Of a DNA stretch of 64,000 nt, positions 1-10,613 are shown in pieces. Below the pieces are notes generated by a model. That model was not told the DNA's origin. It saw only the letters and a program-made list of their open reading frames with translations, and ran no database searches. Source of the DNA: Marchantia polymorpha subsp. ruderalis (Eukaryota; Streptophyta; Marchantiopsida; Marchantiales; Marchantiaceae). How positions within the stretch are numbered: the first letter of the stretch is position 1; each line of letters opens with the position of its first letter. The stretch covers positions 15,850,001 through 15,914,000 of the forward strand of contig AP031354.1 in NCBI GenBank assembly GCA_037833965.1, written 5' to 3'. Both the position numbers and the translations under genes were made by a program.

Positions 1-136
1 TGTCAACAGGAGCTGAGATTTGGTGGGCTTGTTCACGACGGCCGGGCGCACATACCTGCGAATTGTCAGCCCCAACAAAGCTGCTGTCAAGAAGTTTTCA
101 TTTCGAAACTTTGAGCTTGTGTAACATCTTGCAAAG
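1..136 (+). repeat. Type C 5' UTR monomer, partial (alpha LINE)
   Basis: The sequence matches the 165-bp type C monomers at 11.8-12.5 and 16.5-16.9 kb, then diverges at about 110 into a short leader (CTTGTGTAACATCTTGCAAAG) that runs into the ORF1 start at 145. Its place directly before ORF1 shows that type C monomers are the alpha 5' UTR rather than an unrelated satellite. Confidence 0.8.
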
Positions 137-144
137 TTGGGTTC

Positions 145-744
145 ATGATGGATTCTGAAAACAAACTTCTCAATCTTGTGCAAACGGTTTTGGAGGAATT
201 GAAAGTGCTACGCCAAGAATTCAAGGCACAAAATGTTGCCTTGGCTGCTGCAAAGAATGAAATCAGGGAGTTGAAGATTTCTCACAAAAGTTTTGAGAAG
301 ATCATGCTCCAAATCTCTAGATCTGTTGAGGACATTCAAGACAAGGTTGGTTCTCAAGCTTCTACTGTTACTACTCCTGCTTTGCATGAAGTGGTTGAAA
401 CTCTAGAAGTGAAGGGCAGTGTGGTAACCAAGTTTTTCACTAAAACACTTGATGTTCCTAATCCGGATTTGGCTCATGCTTATCGTATTGGCAACAAAGG
501 CACACAACCTCGTGCCATTATTGTTAAGTTTGTAGATCAAGCTCAACGTGATATGGCTTTAGCTAACAAGGCCATTCTCAAGGGACGGAGGATTTGGTTA
601 GATCCAGATCTTACACCTCTTCAAGTTGAAGCAAGGAGGAAGGAGCTTGCAAAAGTCAAAGAAGCTCAAGATGCAGGTTTTGTAGCTTATCTACGTGATA
701 GTCAAGCTATTATCACCAAGAGGAGGAGACAATCATCAACCTAG
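145..744 (+). CDS. LINE ORF1 protein, alpha family, internally deleted
   Basis: This 199-residue protein should bind LINE RNA as a chaperone in a ribonucleoprotein, by analogy with L1 ORF1p. Residues 1-80 are heptad-rich (NKLLNLVQTVLEELKVLRQE, then EIRELK) and predict a coiled coil. Residues about 93-185 carry the RRM/C-terminal part, with PRAIIVKF and the basic stretch RRIWLDPDLTPLQVEARRKE typical of L1/Tx1-like ORF1. It ends in a basic tail RRRQSST. Compared with the 251-residue gamma ORF1 (47311-46556), about 50 residues are missing after EVVETLEVK, including the SYAEATK...RKNVRISGLP segment. The frame survives, probably by deletion between GTGAAG direct repeats. The start ATG-ATG at 145 matches where the other families start. 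The TAG stop lies in frame with ORF2. Confidence 0.8.
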   Translation: MMDSENKLLNLVQTVLEELKVLRQEFKAQNVALAAAKNEIRELKISHKSFEKIMLQISRSVEDIQDKVGSQASTVTTPALHEVVETLEVKGSVVTKFFTKTLDVPNPDLAHAYRIGNKGTQPRAIIVKFVDQAQRDMALANKAILKGRRIWLDPDLTPLQVEARRKELAKVKEAQDAGFVAYLRDSQAIITKRRRQSST

Positions 745-750
745 CAATCC
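742..750 (+). promoter_or_regulatory. ORF1 stop in TAG-CAA-TCC context, in frame with ORF2
   Basis: ORF1 ends in TAG (742-744), and the next codons CAA TCC AAG AGA TTG AGG GTG TTG ATG TGG AAC run in the same frame into the endonuclease of ORF2. The context differs from the tobacco mosaic virus type of leaky stop (UAG-CAR-YYA) only in the last base. The same nine bases recur at the ORF1/ORF2 boundary of all three families. Readthrough is an inference; the sequence shows only frame and context. Confidence 0.6.
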
Positions 751-3700
751 AAGAGATTGAGGGTGTTGATGTGGAACATAAGAGGCCTATCTACAACTAA
801 GTATGTGAGTGCACATCCGATTTGGAAGATGGCGGACATCCTCAACATTGTTGAGACTTGGGAGCAGGAAAGTAATGTTATTGGAGAGATACAAGGTTTT
901 ACTCTGGTGGGATCTACTTGGAACCATAGAAATCGACGAGCAGGAAGAGGCTATGGAGGCATTGCTACTTTCATCAGATCTGAACTTCTTCCTATGATAC
1001 ATTTGGAAAGCCAAGATATTGGGAAACAATATCATTGGCTTCGTCTTGGATCAATTGGAGGATCTTACAGTTATTTGGCAGTTTGTTATTTTGCACCATT
1101 ATCCATGCAGATCTACTCCACAAGTACTTGCAATCGAAGTCAACCATTCCATCGGCTCATTGGAGATGTTCTCAAATATCAAGACAAAGGTGAAGTTTTT
1201 CTTGTTGGAGACTTCAATGCCCGCATACGTTCCACTCAATTTACACAATTTGATAGTTCCTTGTCTTCCCACTCTTTTGAAGAAAGTAGAGATAGTTTGT
1301 GGTCTAGAGTCTCTTGTGATACTTTCACAAATGATTTGACTGAGCATTTCTTGACTTTTGGAGCCACTTGTAATCTGAAAGTTCTCAATGGTGTTTCTTT
1401 CTTTCCCAACTCTCACTCCAATACATGTTTTTCCTCTACTGGTGTTAGCACTATAGATTATCTTTTGTCCTCTGCCACTAATAGTTCATTTATCTCAGCG
1501 TTTGATATTCTAGAGCCTCAACCAGAATCAGATCATACACCTCTTTTATTTACTCTTTTGTTGTCAACGTCAATCCCTCTCACTACATGTCACTTTGTTT
1601 CTACTTCCCCCAAGTTTTGTTTAGATGCTAGTAAGAAGCAACTTTATAGTGAACATTTCCAAGACCTCTTGACTTGTACTACTTGGAGCCTTGATCCACA
1701 TACATCTAGTTTGCAACTAACTGAGTTGCTCCAAAACTCTGCTTCTAAGTTCTTTTTGAGACATAAGACCAGGAGAGCTAGAGGTATTCCTTGCAATGGA
1801 TGGTTTGACTTTGATTGCAAGCAAGCGAGGGCGAGATCACTTGATAAATCCTTGGATCTTCACAATCGGCTGATTATGACAAGACTTTACAAAGACTTGG
1901 TGAAGTCCAAGAAACGAGCATTTTTGAGGCAGAAGCAAGAGTGCTTGACAAAGGAGCTCTTGGAGAATCCCAAATCCTTTTGGAGGCGGTTGGCAGTGCG
2001 ATCTTCTAAACCCACTCTTGATCCCAAGTCTTTGATTTCTTTTGCTGAAAAGCTTTATTTCTTTTCCAATGTTGCATCTATGCCACATTGTGAAGGAAAT
2101 CCAGGCTTATTTTCAGAAGTTGAAGTGATGACTCAACTCAAACAATTGGCAAATGGTAAATGTGAGGATTTGGATGGGCTTTCCATTGAACTTCTCAAGT
2201 GGGGAGGAGATGCTATTGGGCCTATACTCACGAAAGTGTTAGAGGATGCTGCTATTTATGGCTTTCCTTCATCTTGGTCTCTACGGAAGATTGTTCCTAT
2301 TCACAAATCTGGGAGCAAGGCCTTGGTGACAAACTATCGCACTATCATGGTGGGTAGTATTTTTGCCAAGTTATTTGGCAAATTGGTGGAGTCAAAGTTG
2401 AGCACATGGGCTGAATCTTGTCAGAAAAGAGCACAATTGCAAGCTGGTTTTCGTCCTACATTCAACACTATAGACCATATCTTGGTTTTACGTGTTCTAT
2501 GGGAGAAATCCAAGGGCAATGGAAAAGCTTTGTTTTGTGCCTTCATTGATTTCAAGAAAGCTTTTGACACAGTACCTCGTGAGCTTTTATGGCAAAGATT
2601 GCAAACCATTGGAGTACCATCAGATCTCTTGGCAGCGGTGGCTGCATTATACCACTCAGTTCGGGCCAAGATCAACACTTCTCAGACCGAAGAGATTATC
2701 AGCACCATTGGAGTCATTCAAGGTTGTCCTCTCTCTCCCACTCTCTTTGGAGTTTTCATAGATGATATAGAAAGGTGGTTGGAGGATTGTGATAGCGAAG
2801 GTGTTAAACTTGGAGGCTTTGTCATCAAAGCTCTTTTGTATGCAGATGATGTCATATTACTAGCACGTGATGCCACTAGTTTACAGAAACACCTCGACAC
2901 TTTGGCTAGCTTTTGTACTCAAAATCAGATGGAAGTCAATTTGGAGAAGTCCAAAGTCATTCTTGTGGGCACTAGATCCAAGCTCTCTTTTTGTTACAAA
3001 GGATTAGAGTTGGAACAAGTGAAAAGTTACAAATATTTGGGCATTGATTTCTCATCTGATTATAGTTGGCCACTTTGTGTGCAAAAGAGGGTAGAAGCTG
3101 GTTTCAAAGCTCTATATTCATTGCTAAATAGATGTAGAGGAGCTCATCTAGTGTCTTGGAGTCTTAGGAAATTCTTATTCAGGAGCTTAGTGTTTCCCGT
3201 TATCTTATATGGAACACAAGTGTGGGATCCTGGTTGTTAGAAGACAGGTTGGCAGCGTTTGGAGAGGGTGCAAAAGATCTTCTCACAAGAAGAATTGGGT
3301 GTGAGGACCCAAACTTCTTATGCAATTCTTCTTGCGGAAACAGATTGTCTACCTCTTGAGGCTGAAGCTCTCTTTTTGACTATCACTTACGTTAAAAGAG
3401 TGAGATCTCTTGATGCTTCTCGACTTCCTCTTGAAGCTTTGCGTGCCACACGTCCCAAGGGTTGGTTTGCAGATGTGCTGACTTGGTCTTTGAGGTGGAA
3501 TGTGACGGAACTCGATTGGAATTTGCAACCTATTGCCCTACGCGAGCGTATTAAGGAGGAATTTCTCAGCATTATGTGGAGCAGACGAGGCACCAAGATG
3601 CAGTTTTATCAATTTCATGTGAATCCTATGCTTGTTTATTGTGAGCAAGGATACTTACTTGCAGAGATATCTACTTCTTTACGTCATATTATTGCTAGAC

Positions 3701-3969
3701 ATAGAACTGGATCCCATAGTCTTGGGATTGAAGAAGGGCGTTGGTTGAACATTGATAGGAGTGAACGTATTTGTAGGCTATGTGATGGAAGAAAAGTTGA
3801 GGATGAAGAGCATGTATTTCTTACTTGTTCTAGGTATGTAGAGATTCGAGTGGCGCATAAAGTTGATGTCGAGAATTTCTTTTCTCTGCTTCAACTCGAG
3901 CCTTATGATTTAGGTTGTTACATTAGAGATATTATTAGTTACCGTTCTAGTGCTTTGGGCACTAGCTAG
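745..3969 (+). pseudogene. LINE ORF2 (endonuclease-reverse transcriptase), alpha, one nonsense codon
   Basis: The frame encodes about 1,070 residues and is open except for TAG at 3238-3240, where other alpha copies have AAG (Lys). Residues are counted from 757. An endonuclease of the exonuclease-endonuclease-phosphatase fold occupies about 1-265: WN at 6-7, Glu33 in VETWE, GDFNARI at 151-157, and SDH at 258-260. The reverse transcriptase spans roughly 480-780, with the first catalytic Asp in FIDFKKAFD (Asp598), GVIQGCPLSPTLFG, and the YADD box at 695-698. A C-terminal knuckle C-x2-C-x9-H-x4-C lies at 1006-1024. The protein would nick target DNA and copy the RNA there. The first ATG (769) begins at the WN motif itself, so an AUG start would cut off the first endonuclease strand. 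Confidence 0.9.
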
Positions 3970-4085
3970 GGGGTTCTTTTGGTTCTCTCCTAGTTTGGAG
4001 TTGGATTGTTTGTATTGTGTTTTTTAGCCTTTTGACCCTTTGGGTCCCACGGGCTTGATCTATTTACCATTTACCATTTACCATT
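3970..4085 (+). repeat. LINE 3' UTR and heptamer tail (alpha-1)
   Basis: A conserved 3' UTR of about 100 bp follows the ORF2 stop. It contains GACCCTTTGGGTCCCACGGG, which can pair as a short stem (GACCC/GGGTC), then CTTGATCTA and about three units of TTTACCA. This block is the commonest repeat in the window and marks LINE 3' ends in both orientations. Confidence 0.85.
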
Positions 4086-4236
4086 AAGGAGCTTAGTGTT
4101 TCTCGTTATCTTATATGGAACACAAGTGTGGGGTCCTGGTTGTAAGAAGACAGGTTGGCAGCGTTTGGAGAGGGTGCAAAAGATCTTCTTACAAGAAGAA
4201 TTGGGTGTGAGGACCCAAACTTCTTATGCAATTCTT
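4086..4236 (+). pseudogene. Alpha ORF2 fragment
   Basis: A 150-bp piece of alpha ORF2 (RSLVFPVILYGTQVWGPGCK through QTSYAILL) with the undamaged Lys codon that alpha-1 has lost. It starts directly after the alpha-1 tail and is probably part of the older copy into which alpha-1 inserted. Confidence 0.75.
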
Positions 4237-4701
4237 CTTTCAATTCTTTGAGCAGCCTTTGTAGCTTCAGCGTAGGATTTGATCTTCAAATCTAAGCTTT
4301 CGACCACCTCATGCAATCTAGGACTATCCGCACTTGTCATCTGAGAGCATACCTTCCCTTGGATGTCATCCACAGATTTAGATACATCCCACATCACACC
4401 CACACTATCCTTGAACACCTTCTCCACGTTCTTCTGTGATCCCTTCAACTCTCGAATTTGATTATGTGCGAGAGTTAAAGCAGCCTGTTGCATCTTGAAT
4501 TCATGTCGAAGTTCCTTCAACTCTTCGAAAATTGTTTGCAGAAGCTGAAAAATATCGTCTTGAGAAGCCATGTCGTATCAACTTCCGTATCAACCGAAAC
4601 ACTCTAAATTATAGGTCGAAACACCAAAAAATATCGTAACTTCTCACTCAAGCGTCCATGCAACTTCAAACTTGATGAGCTTCTATCAAATATCAATCCC
4701 C
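4237..4701 (-). pseudogene. Gamma LINE 5' leader and ORF1 start, fragment
   Basis: On the minus strand this holds the gamma leader (about 4701-4572) and the first about 110 codons of gamma ORF1 from ATG at 4571 (MASQDDIFQLLQTIFEELKE). It is nearly identical to the ORF1 start at 47311 except for a 10-bp repeat (CAACTTCCGTAT) in the leader. It is cut at about 4237 inside KAAQ and fused to an alpha fragment in the opposite orientation. Confidence 0.8.
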
Positions 4702-5553
4702 AAGTCCTCCAATGAGCCGATGGAACGGTTGACTTCGATTGCAAGTGCTTGTGGAGTAATTCTGCATGGATAATGGTGCAAAGTAACAAACTGCCAAATA
4801 ACTGTAAGATCCTCCAATCGATCCAAGACGAAGCCAATGATATTGTTTCCCAATATCTTGGCTTTCCAAATGTATCATAGGAAGAAGTTCAGATCTGATG
4901 AAAGTAGCAATGCCTCCAAAGCCTCTTCCTGCTCGTCGATTTCTATGGTTCCAAGTAGATCCCACCAGAGTAAACCCTTGTATCTCTCCAATAACATTAC
5001 TTTCATGCTCCCAAGTCTCAACAATGTTGAGGATGTCCGCCATCTTCCAAATCGGATGTGCACTCACATACTTAGTTGTAGATAGGCCTCTTATGTTCCA
5101 CATCAACACCCTCAATCTCTTGGATTGCTAGGTTGATGATTGTCTCCTCCTCTTGGTGATAATAGCTTGACTATCACGTAGATAAGCTACAAAACCTGCA
5201 TCTTGAGCTTCTTTGACTTTTGCAAGCTCCTTCCTCCTTGCTTCAACTTGAAGAGGTGTAAGATCTGGATCTAACCAAATCCTCCGTCCCTTGAGAATGG
5301 CCTTGTTAGCTAAAGCCATATCATGTTGAGCTTGATCTACAAACTTAACAATAATGGCACGAGGTTGTGTGCCTTTGTTGCCAATACGATAAGCATGAGC
5401 CAAATCCGGATTATGAACATCAAGTGTTTTAGTGAAAAACTTGGTGACCACACTCTTCACCTCTTCCTTCTCAGATTCAGGTAGACCCGAAATCCTCACA
5501 TTCTTCATACGAGCAAATTGATTAGCCTTTTCAATCTCTTGCTCTTGACAGAA
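4702..5553 (-). pseudogene. Alpha LINE fragment spanning the ORF1/ORF2 boundary
   Basis: On the minus strand this reads the C-terminal 60% of alpha ORF1 (5553-5126) and then the first about 140 codons of ORF2 endonuclease (to about 4702). ORF1 here keeps the RKNVRISGLPESEKEE segment that is deleted in alpha-1. The boundary is again TAG-CAA-TCC in frame with ORF2. The ORF1 end is interrupted at 5553 by the tail of a gamma copy. The ORF2 end is joined to a gamma leader at 4701. Confidence 0.8.
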
Positions 5554-5698
5554 TGGTAAATGGTAAATGGTAAATAGATCAAGCCCGTGGGATCCAAAGG
5601 GTCAAAAGGCTAAAAAACACAATACAAACAATCCAACTCCAAACTAGGAGAGAACCAAAAGAACCCCCTAGCTAGTGCCCAAAGCACTAGAACGGTAA

Positions 5699-7561
5699 CT
5701 AATTATAAGGCTCGAGTTGAAGCAGAGAAAAGAAATTCTCGACATCAACTTTATGCGCTACTCGAATCTCTATATATCTAGTACAAGTAATAAACACATG
5801 CTCTTCATCCTCAACATTTCTCCCATCACATAGCCTACAAATCCGTTCACTCCTATCAATATTCAACCAACGTCCTTCCTCAATTCCAAGCCTATGAGAT
5901 CCTGTTCTATGCCTGGCAATAATATGACGTAAAGATGTAGCAATCTCTGCAACAAGGTACCCTTGCTCACAATAAATAAGCATAGGATTCACATGAAGTT
6001 GATAAAACTGCATTTTAGTGCCTCCTCTCCTCCAAATGATGTTGAGAAACTCCTCCTTAATACGCTCGCGAAGGGCCATAGGTTGCAGATCCCAATCCAA
6101 TTCCGTCACATTCCACCTCAAAGACCAAGTGATCACATCTGCAAACCATCCCTTGGAACGTGTGGCACGCAAAGCATGAAGAGGAAGTCGAGAAGCATCA
6201 AGAGATCTCACCCTTCTAATATAAGTGATGGTCAAGTAGAGAGCTTTAGCCTCAAGAGGTAGACAACCGGTTTCCGCAAGAAGAATAGCATAAGGAGTTT
6301 GGTTCCTTACACCTAACTCTTCTTGTAAGAAGATCTTTTGCACCCTCTCCACACGCTCCCAACTTGTCTTCTTACTGCCAGGACCCCACACTTGTGTCCC
6401 ATATAGAACCACCGGCAACACTAAACTCCTAAATAAAAATTTCCTAAGACTCCAAGATACTAGATGAGCTCTTCTACATCGATTTAACAATGAATATAGA
6501 GCTTTGTAACCAGCTTCTACTCTCTTTTGTACACAAAGTGCCCAACTATAATTCTGAGAAAAATCAATGCCTAAATATTTGTAACTCTTCACTTGTTCCA
6601 ATTCTAGTCCCTTGTAAAAGAGAGAGAACTTGGATCTAGTGCCCACAAGAATGATCTTTGATTTTTCCATATTGACCTCCATCTGATTTCGAGTACAAAA
6701 GCTAGCCAAAGTATCAAGGTGTTTCTGTAAACTAATTGCATCACGTGCTAGTAATATGATATCATCTGCATACAAAAGAGCTTTGATCACAAAGTCTCCA
6801 AGTTTGACTCCTTCACTCTCGCAATCATCCAACCACCTTTCTATATCATCTATGAATATTCCGAATAGAGTAGGAGAAAGAGTACAACCTTGAATAACTC
6901 CAATGGTGCTCGAGATCTCTTGAGGCTGAGAGGCATCAATCTTAGCTCGAACTGAAGTGTATAAAGTGGCCACAGCTCCGAATAGATTAGCCGGTACTCC
7001 AATGTCTTGTAGTCTTTCCCATAAAAGCTTTCGAGGAACAGTATCAAAAGCTTTCTTCAAATCGATGAAGGCACAAAATAAAGCTTTCCCATTGCCCTTG
7101 GATTTCTCCCATAAAACATGTAAGGCCAAAATATGGTCAATAGTGTTGTATGTAGGACAAAAACCAGCTTGGGCCTTTGCTCTCTTCTGAAAATCCTCTG
7201 TCCATGTGCTCAACTTCGATTCTACCAACTTCCCAAACAACTTGGCAAAAACACTACCAACCATGATGGTGCGATAGTTTGTCACCACGTCCTTCCTTCC
7301 TGATTTATGAATAGGAACAATCTTCCGCATGGACCAAGTTGATGGAAAACCATGAACCATAGCATCTTCCAAAAGCTTAGTGAGAACCGGTCCAATACAA
7401 TCTCCTCCCCACTTGATAAGTTCAATGGACAAGCCATCTAAATCCTCACATTTGCCATTTGCTAATTTTCGGAGAATAGTCATCACCTCTCCTTCCGAAA
7501 ATAATCCAGGTGTTGCTTCACAATATGGCATAGATGTGGCTTCTGGAAAGAAATAGAGCTT
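5699..7561 (-). pseudogene. Gamma ORF2, reverse transcriptase and zinc knuckle part
   Basis: This truncated ORF2 reads from AFAEKL through the reverse transcriptase (FCAFIDLKKAFDTV; GVIQGCTLSPTLFG, with Thr where other copies have Pro; LLYADDIILLA) to the knuckle CRLCDGRNVEDEEHVFITC. It has no internal stop, but it lacks the endonuclease and the last residues (LGCYIRDIISYRSSALGTS), so it is not a functional ORF2. Confidence 0.85.
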
Positions 7562-7596
7562 TTCGGCAAAAGCCGAAATCTTCGGCTTATTTCGGC

Positions 7597-7850
7597 CTCA
7601 AATCATGCCTCGTCAAAAAGATAAAAATGTCTGAACATTTTTGTGACCACCGGAACACTCGAAACAAAAAGTCAAAACTCCAAATGGGCTGTAACTTCTG
7701 AATCAAGCGTCCGTTCACCTTCAAACTTTTTATGCTACTGCCGAATATTATTCTCCAAGTCTCAAAAAATTTTCAGCCTCATATCATACTTCGCCAAAAA
7801 GATAAAAATGTCTGAACATTTTTGTGACCACGTGAAACACTCCCAATTGA
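7597..7850 (-). repeat. Type B 181-bp monomers (gamma 5' UTR)
   Basis: About 1.4 monomers. The landmark CTGAACATTTTTGTGACCA recurs exactly 181 bp apart (7631 and 7812). Confidence 0.85.
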
Positions 7851-9214
7851 CACTCTTCGCTGAAAAAATTCGTGAACTTCGGCGTCCCAACTCCAAAATG
7901 CGTGAAATTTTGCAGCCTAGAGCGCGCTACCTAACTCCACGCCCTTGCAAATTTTCAGCTTCCGTGGACACTCAGACGCGAAGAAACAATCTCTGCAAGA
8001 AACAATCTCGACCCCAACACTCGAAAACTCCAACTCGAAACTTGAGAAATCCGTGAACTTCGGCGTCCCAACTCCAAAATGCGTGAAATTTTGCAACCTG
8101 GAGCGCGCTACCCAACTCCACGCCCCTGCAAATTTTCAGCTTCCGTGGATACTCAGACGCGAAGAAACAATCTCTGCAAGAAACGATCTCGACCCCAACA
8201 CTCGAAAACTCCAACTCGAAACTTGAGAAATCCGTGAACTTCGGCGTCCCAACTCCAAAATGTGTGAAATTTTGCAGGGTGGAGCGCGTTACCCAACTCC
8301 ACGCCCCTGCAAATTTTCACCTTCCGTGGACACTCAGACGCGAAGAAACAATCTCTGCAAGAAACGATCTCGACCCCAACACTCGAAAACTCCAACTCGA
8401 AACTTGAGAAATCCGTGAACTTTGGCGTCCCAACTCCAAAATGCGTGAAATTTTGCAGGCTGGAGCGCGCTACCCAACTCCACGCCCCTGCAAATTTTCA
8501 GCTTCCGTGGACACTCACACGCGAAGAAACAATCTCTGCAAGAAACGATCTCGACCCCAACACTCGAAAACTCCAACTCGAAACTTGAGAAATCCGTGAA
8601 CTTCGGCGTCGCAACTCCAAAATGCGTGAAATTTTGCAGGCTGGAGCGCGCTACCCAACTCCACGCCCCTGCAAATTTTCACCTTCCGTGGACACTAAGA
8701 CGCGAAAAAACGATCTCTGCAAGAAACGATCTCGACCCCAACACTCTAAAACTCCAACTCGAAACTTGAGAAATCCGTGAACTTCAGCGTCCCAACTCCA
8801 AAATGCGTGAAATTTTGCAGGCTGGAGCACGCTACCCAACTCCACGCCCCTGCAAATTTTCAGCTTCCGTGGACACTCAGACGCGAAAAAACGATCTTTG
8901 CAAGAAATGATCTCGACCCCAACACTCTAAAACTCCAACTCGAAACTTGAGAAATCCGTGAACTTCGGCGTCCCAACTCCAAAATGCGTGAAATTTTGCA
9001 GGCTGGAGCGCTACCCAACTCCACGCCCCTGCAAATTTTCAGCTTCCGTGGACACTCAGACGCGAAGAAACGATCTCTGCAAGAAACGATCTCGACCCCA
9101 ACACTCTAAAACTCCAACTCGAAACTTGAGAAATCCGTGAACTTCGGCGTCCCAACTCCAAAATGCGTGAAATTTTGCAGGCTGGAGCGCGCTACCCAAC
9201 TCCACGCCCCTGAA
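7851..9214 (-). repeat. Type A 181-bp tandem monomers (gamma 5' UTR)
   Basis: About 7.5 head-to-tail monomers. The landmark CCGTGAACTT occurs at 8051, 8232, 8413, 8594, 8775, 8956 and 9135, so the period is 181 bp with one 2-bp deletion. Short open frames inside (80 residues in every unit) arise because the array is stop-poor and are not genes. Confidence 0.9.
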
Positions 9215-9379
9215 AATTTTCAAAGCTCTATATACATTGCTAAATAGATGTAGAGGAGCTCATCTAGTGTCTTGGAGTCTTAGGAAATTCTTATTCAGGA
9301 GCTTATAGTTTCCCGTTATCTTAAATGGAACACAAGTGTGGGGTCCTGGTTGTAAGAAGACAGGTTGGCAGCGTTTGGA
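9215..9379 (+). pseudogene. Alpha ORF2 fragment
   Basis: A 165-bp fragment (KALYTLLNRCRGAHLVSWSLRK through GWQRLE) joined directly to the type A array on its left and to the tail of an opposite-strand alpha copy on its right. It contains a stop at the LYGTQ region (CTTATAG). Confidence 0.75.
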
Positions 9380-10613
9380 GATGATAAATGGTAAATGGTA
9401 AATAGATCAAGCCCGTGGGATCCAAAGGGTCAAAAGGCTAAAAAACACAATACAAACAATCCAACTCCAAACAAGGAGAGAACCAAAAGAACCCCCTAGC
9501 TAGTGCCCAAAGCACTAGAACGGTAACTAATAATGTCTCTAATATAACAACCTAAATCATAAGGCTCGAGTTGAAGGAGAGAAAAGAAATTCTTGACATC
9601 AACTTTATGCGCCACTCGAATCTCTACATACCTAGAACAAGTAAGAAATACATGCTCTTCATCCTCAACTTTTCTTCCATCACATAGCCTACAAATACGT
9701 TCACTCCTATCAATGTTCAACCAACGCACTTCTTCAATCCCAAGACTATGAGATCCAATTCTATGCCTAGCAATAAAATGACGTAAAGAAGTAGATATCT
9801 CTGCAAGTAAGTATCCTTGCTCACAATAAACAAGCATAGGATTCACATGAAGTTGATAAAACTGCATCTTGGTGCCTCGTGTGCTTCACATAATGCTGAG
9901 AAATTTCTCCTTTATACGCTCGCGTAGGGCAATAGGTTGCAAATTCCAATCGAGTTCCGTCACATTCCACCTCAAAGACCAAGTCACCACATCTGCAAAC
10001 CAACCCTTGGGACGTGTGGCACGCAAAGCTTCAAGAGGAAGTCGAGAAGCACCAAGAGATCTCACTCTTTTGACGTAAGTGATAGTCAAAAAGAGAGCTT
10101 CAGCCTCAAGAGGTAGACAACCTGTTTCCGCAAGAAGAATTGCATAAGAAGTTTGGGTCCTCACACCCAATTCTTCTTGTAAGAAAATCTTTTGCACCCT
10201 CTCCAAACGCTACCAACCTGTCTTCTTACAACCAGGATCCCACACTTGTGTTCCATATAAGATAACGGGAAACACTAAGCTCCTGAATAAGAATTTCCTA
10301 AGACTCCAAGACACTAGATGAGCTCCTCTACATCTATTTAGCAATGAATATAGAGCTTTGAAACCAGCTTCTACCCTCTTTTGCACACAAAGTGGCCAAC
10401 TATAATCAGATGAGAAATCAATGCCCAAATATTTGTAACTTTTCACTTGTTCCAACTCTAATCCTTTGTAACAGAAAGAGAACTTGGATCTAGTACCCAC
10501 AAGAATGACTTTGGACTTCTCCAAATTGACTTCCATCTGATTTTGAGTACAAAAGCTAGCCAAAGTGTCGAGGTGTTTCTGTAAACTAGTGGCATCACGT
10601 GCTAGTAATATGA

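Larger units (their letters stand above)
1..4085 (+). mobile_element. LINE copy alpha-1 (L1-like non-LTR retrotransposon)
   Basis: This is the most complete alpha-family copy. It runs from part of a 165-bp type C monomer (1-136) through ORF1 (145-744), ORF2 (745-3969) and a 3' UTR to a (TTTACCA)n tail ending near 4085. ORF1 carries an internal in-frame deletion and ORF2 one nonsense codon, so the copy is not intact. The base sequence right after the tail (4086 on) matches the inside of another alpha ORF2, so this copy probably inserted into an older alpha element whose other half lies left of the window. The order coiled-coil ORF1p, then endonuclease, reverse transcriptase and zinc knuckle is that of L1-type LINEs; the clade assignment is inferred from motifs only. 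Confidence 0.9.
5554..9214 (-). mobile_element. Gamma LINE copy lacking ORF1 and endonuclease
   Basis: The heptamer tail (5554-5576) is followed by a 3' UTR, ORF2 from the C-terminus back to AFAEKLYFF (about 7562), and then directly by type B (7597-7850) and type A (7851-9214) 5' UTR monomers. ORF1 and the endonuclease are therefore missing between 5' UTR and reverse transcriptase. The ORF2 part (7561-5699) is open for 610 codons with YADD and the zinc knuckle, but its C-terminus is shortened (ends ...LEPYN) by a deletion of about 30 nt also found in the gamma copy at 10614-11100. A palindromic patch marks the 7562-7596 junction. Confidence 0.8.

Noticed and set aside
7945-9140. Repeated 60-93 residue open frames in the type A arrays
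   Set aside because: They recur every 181 bp on both strands with the monomer period, lack start context and vary freely; they are by-products of a stop-poor repeat.
7851-9214. CRISPR-like array
   Set aside because: The units are head-to-tail 181-bp monomers without spacers, in a eukaryotic LINE 5' UTR.
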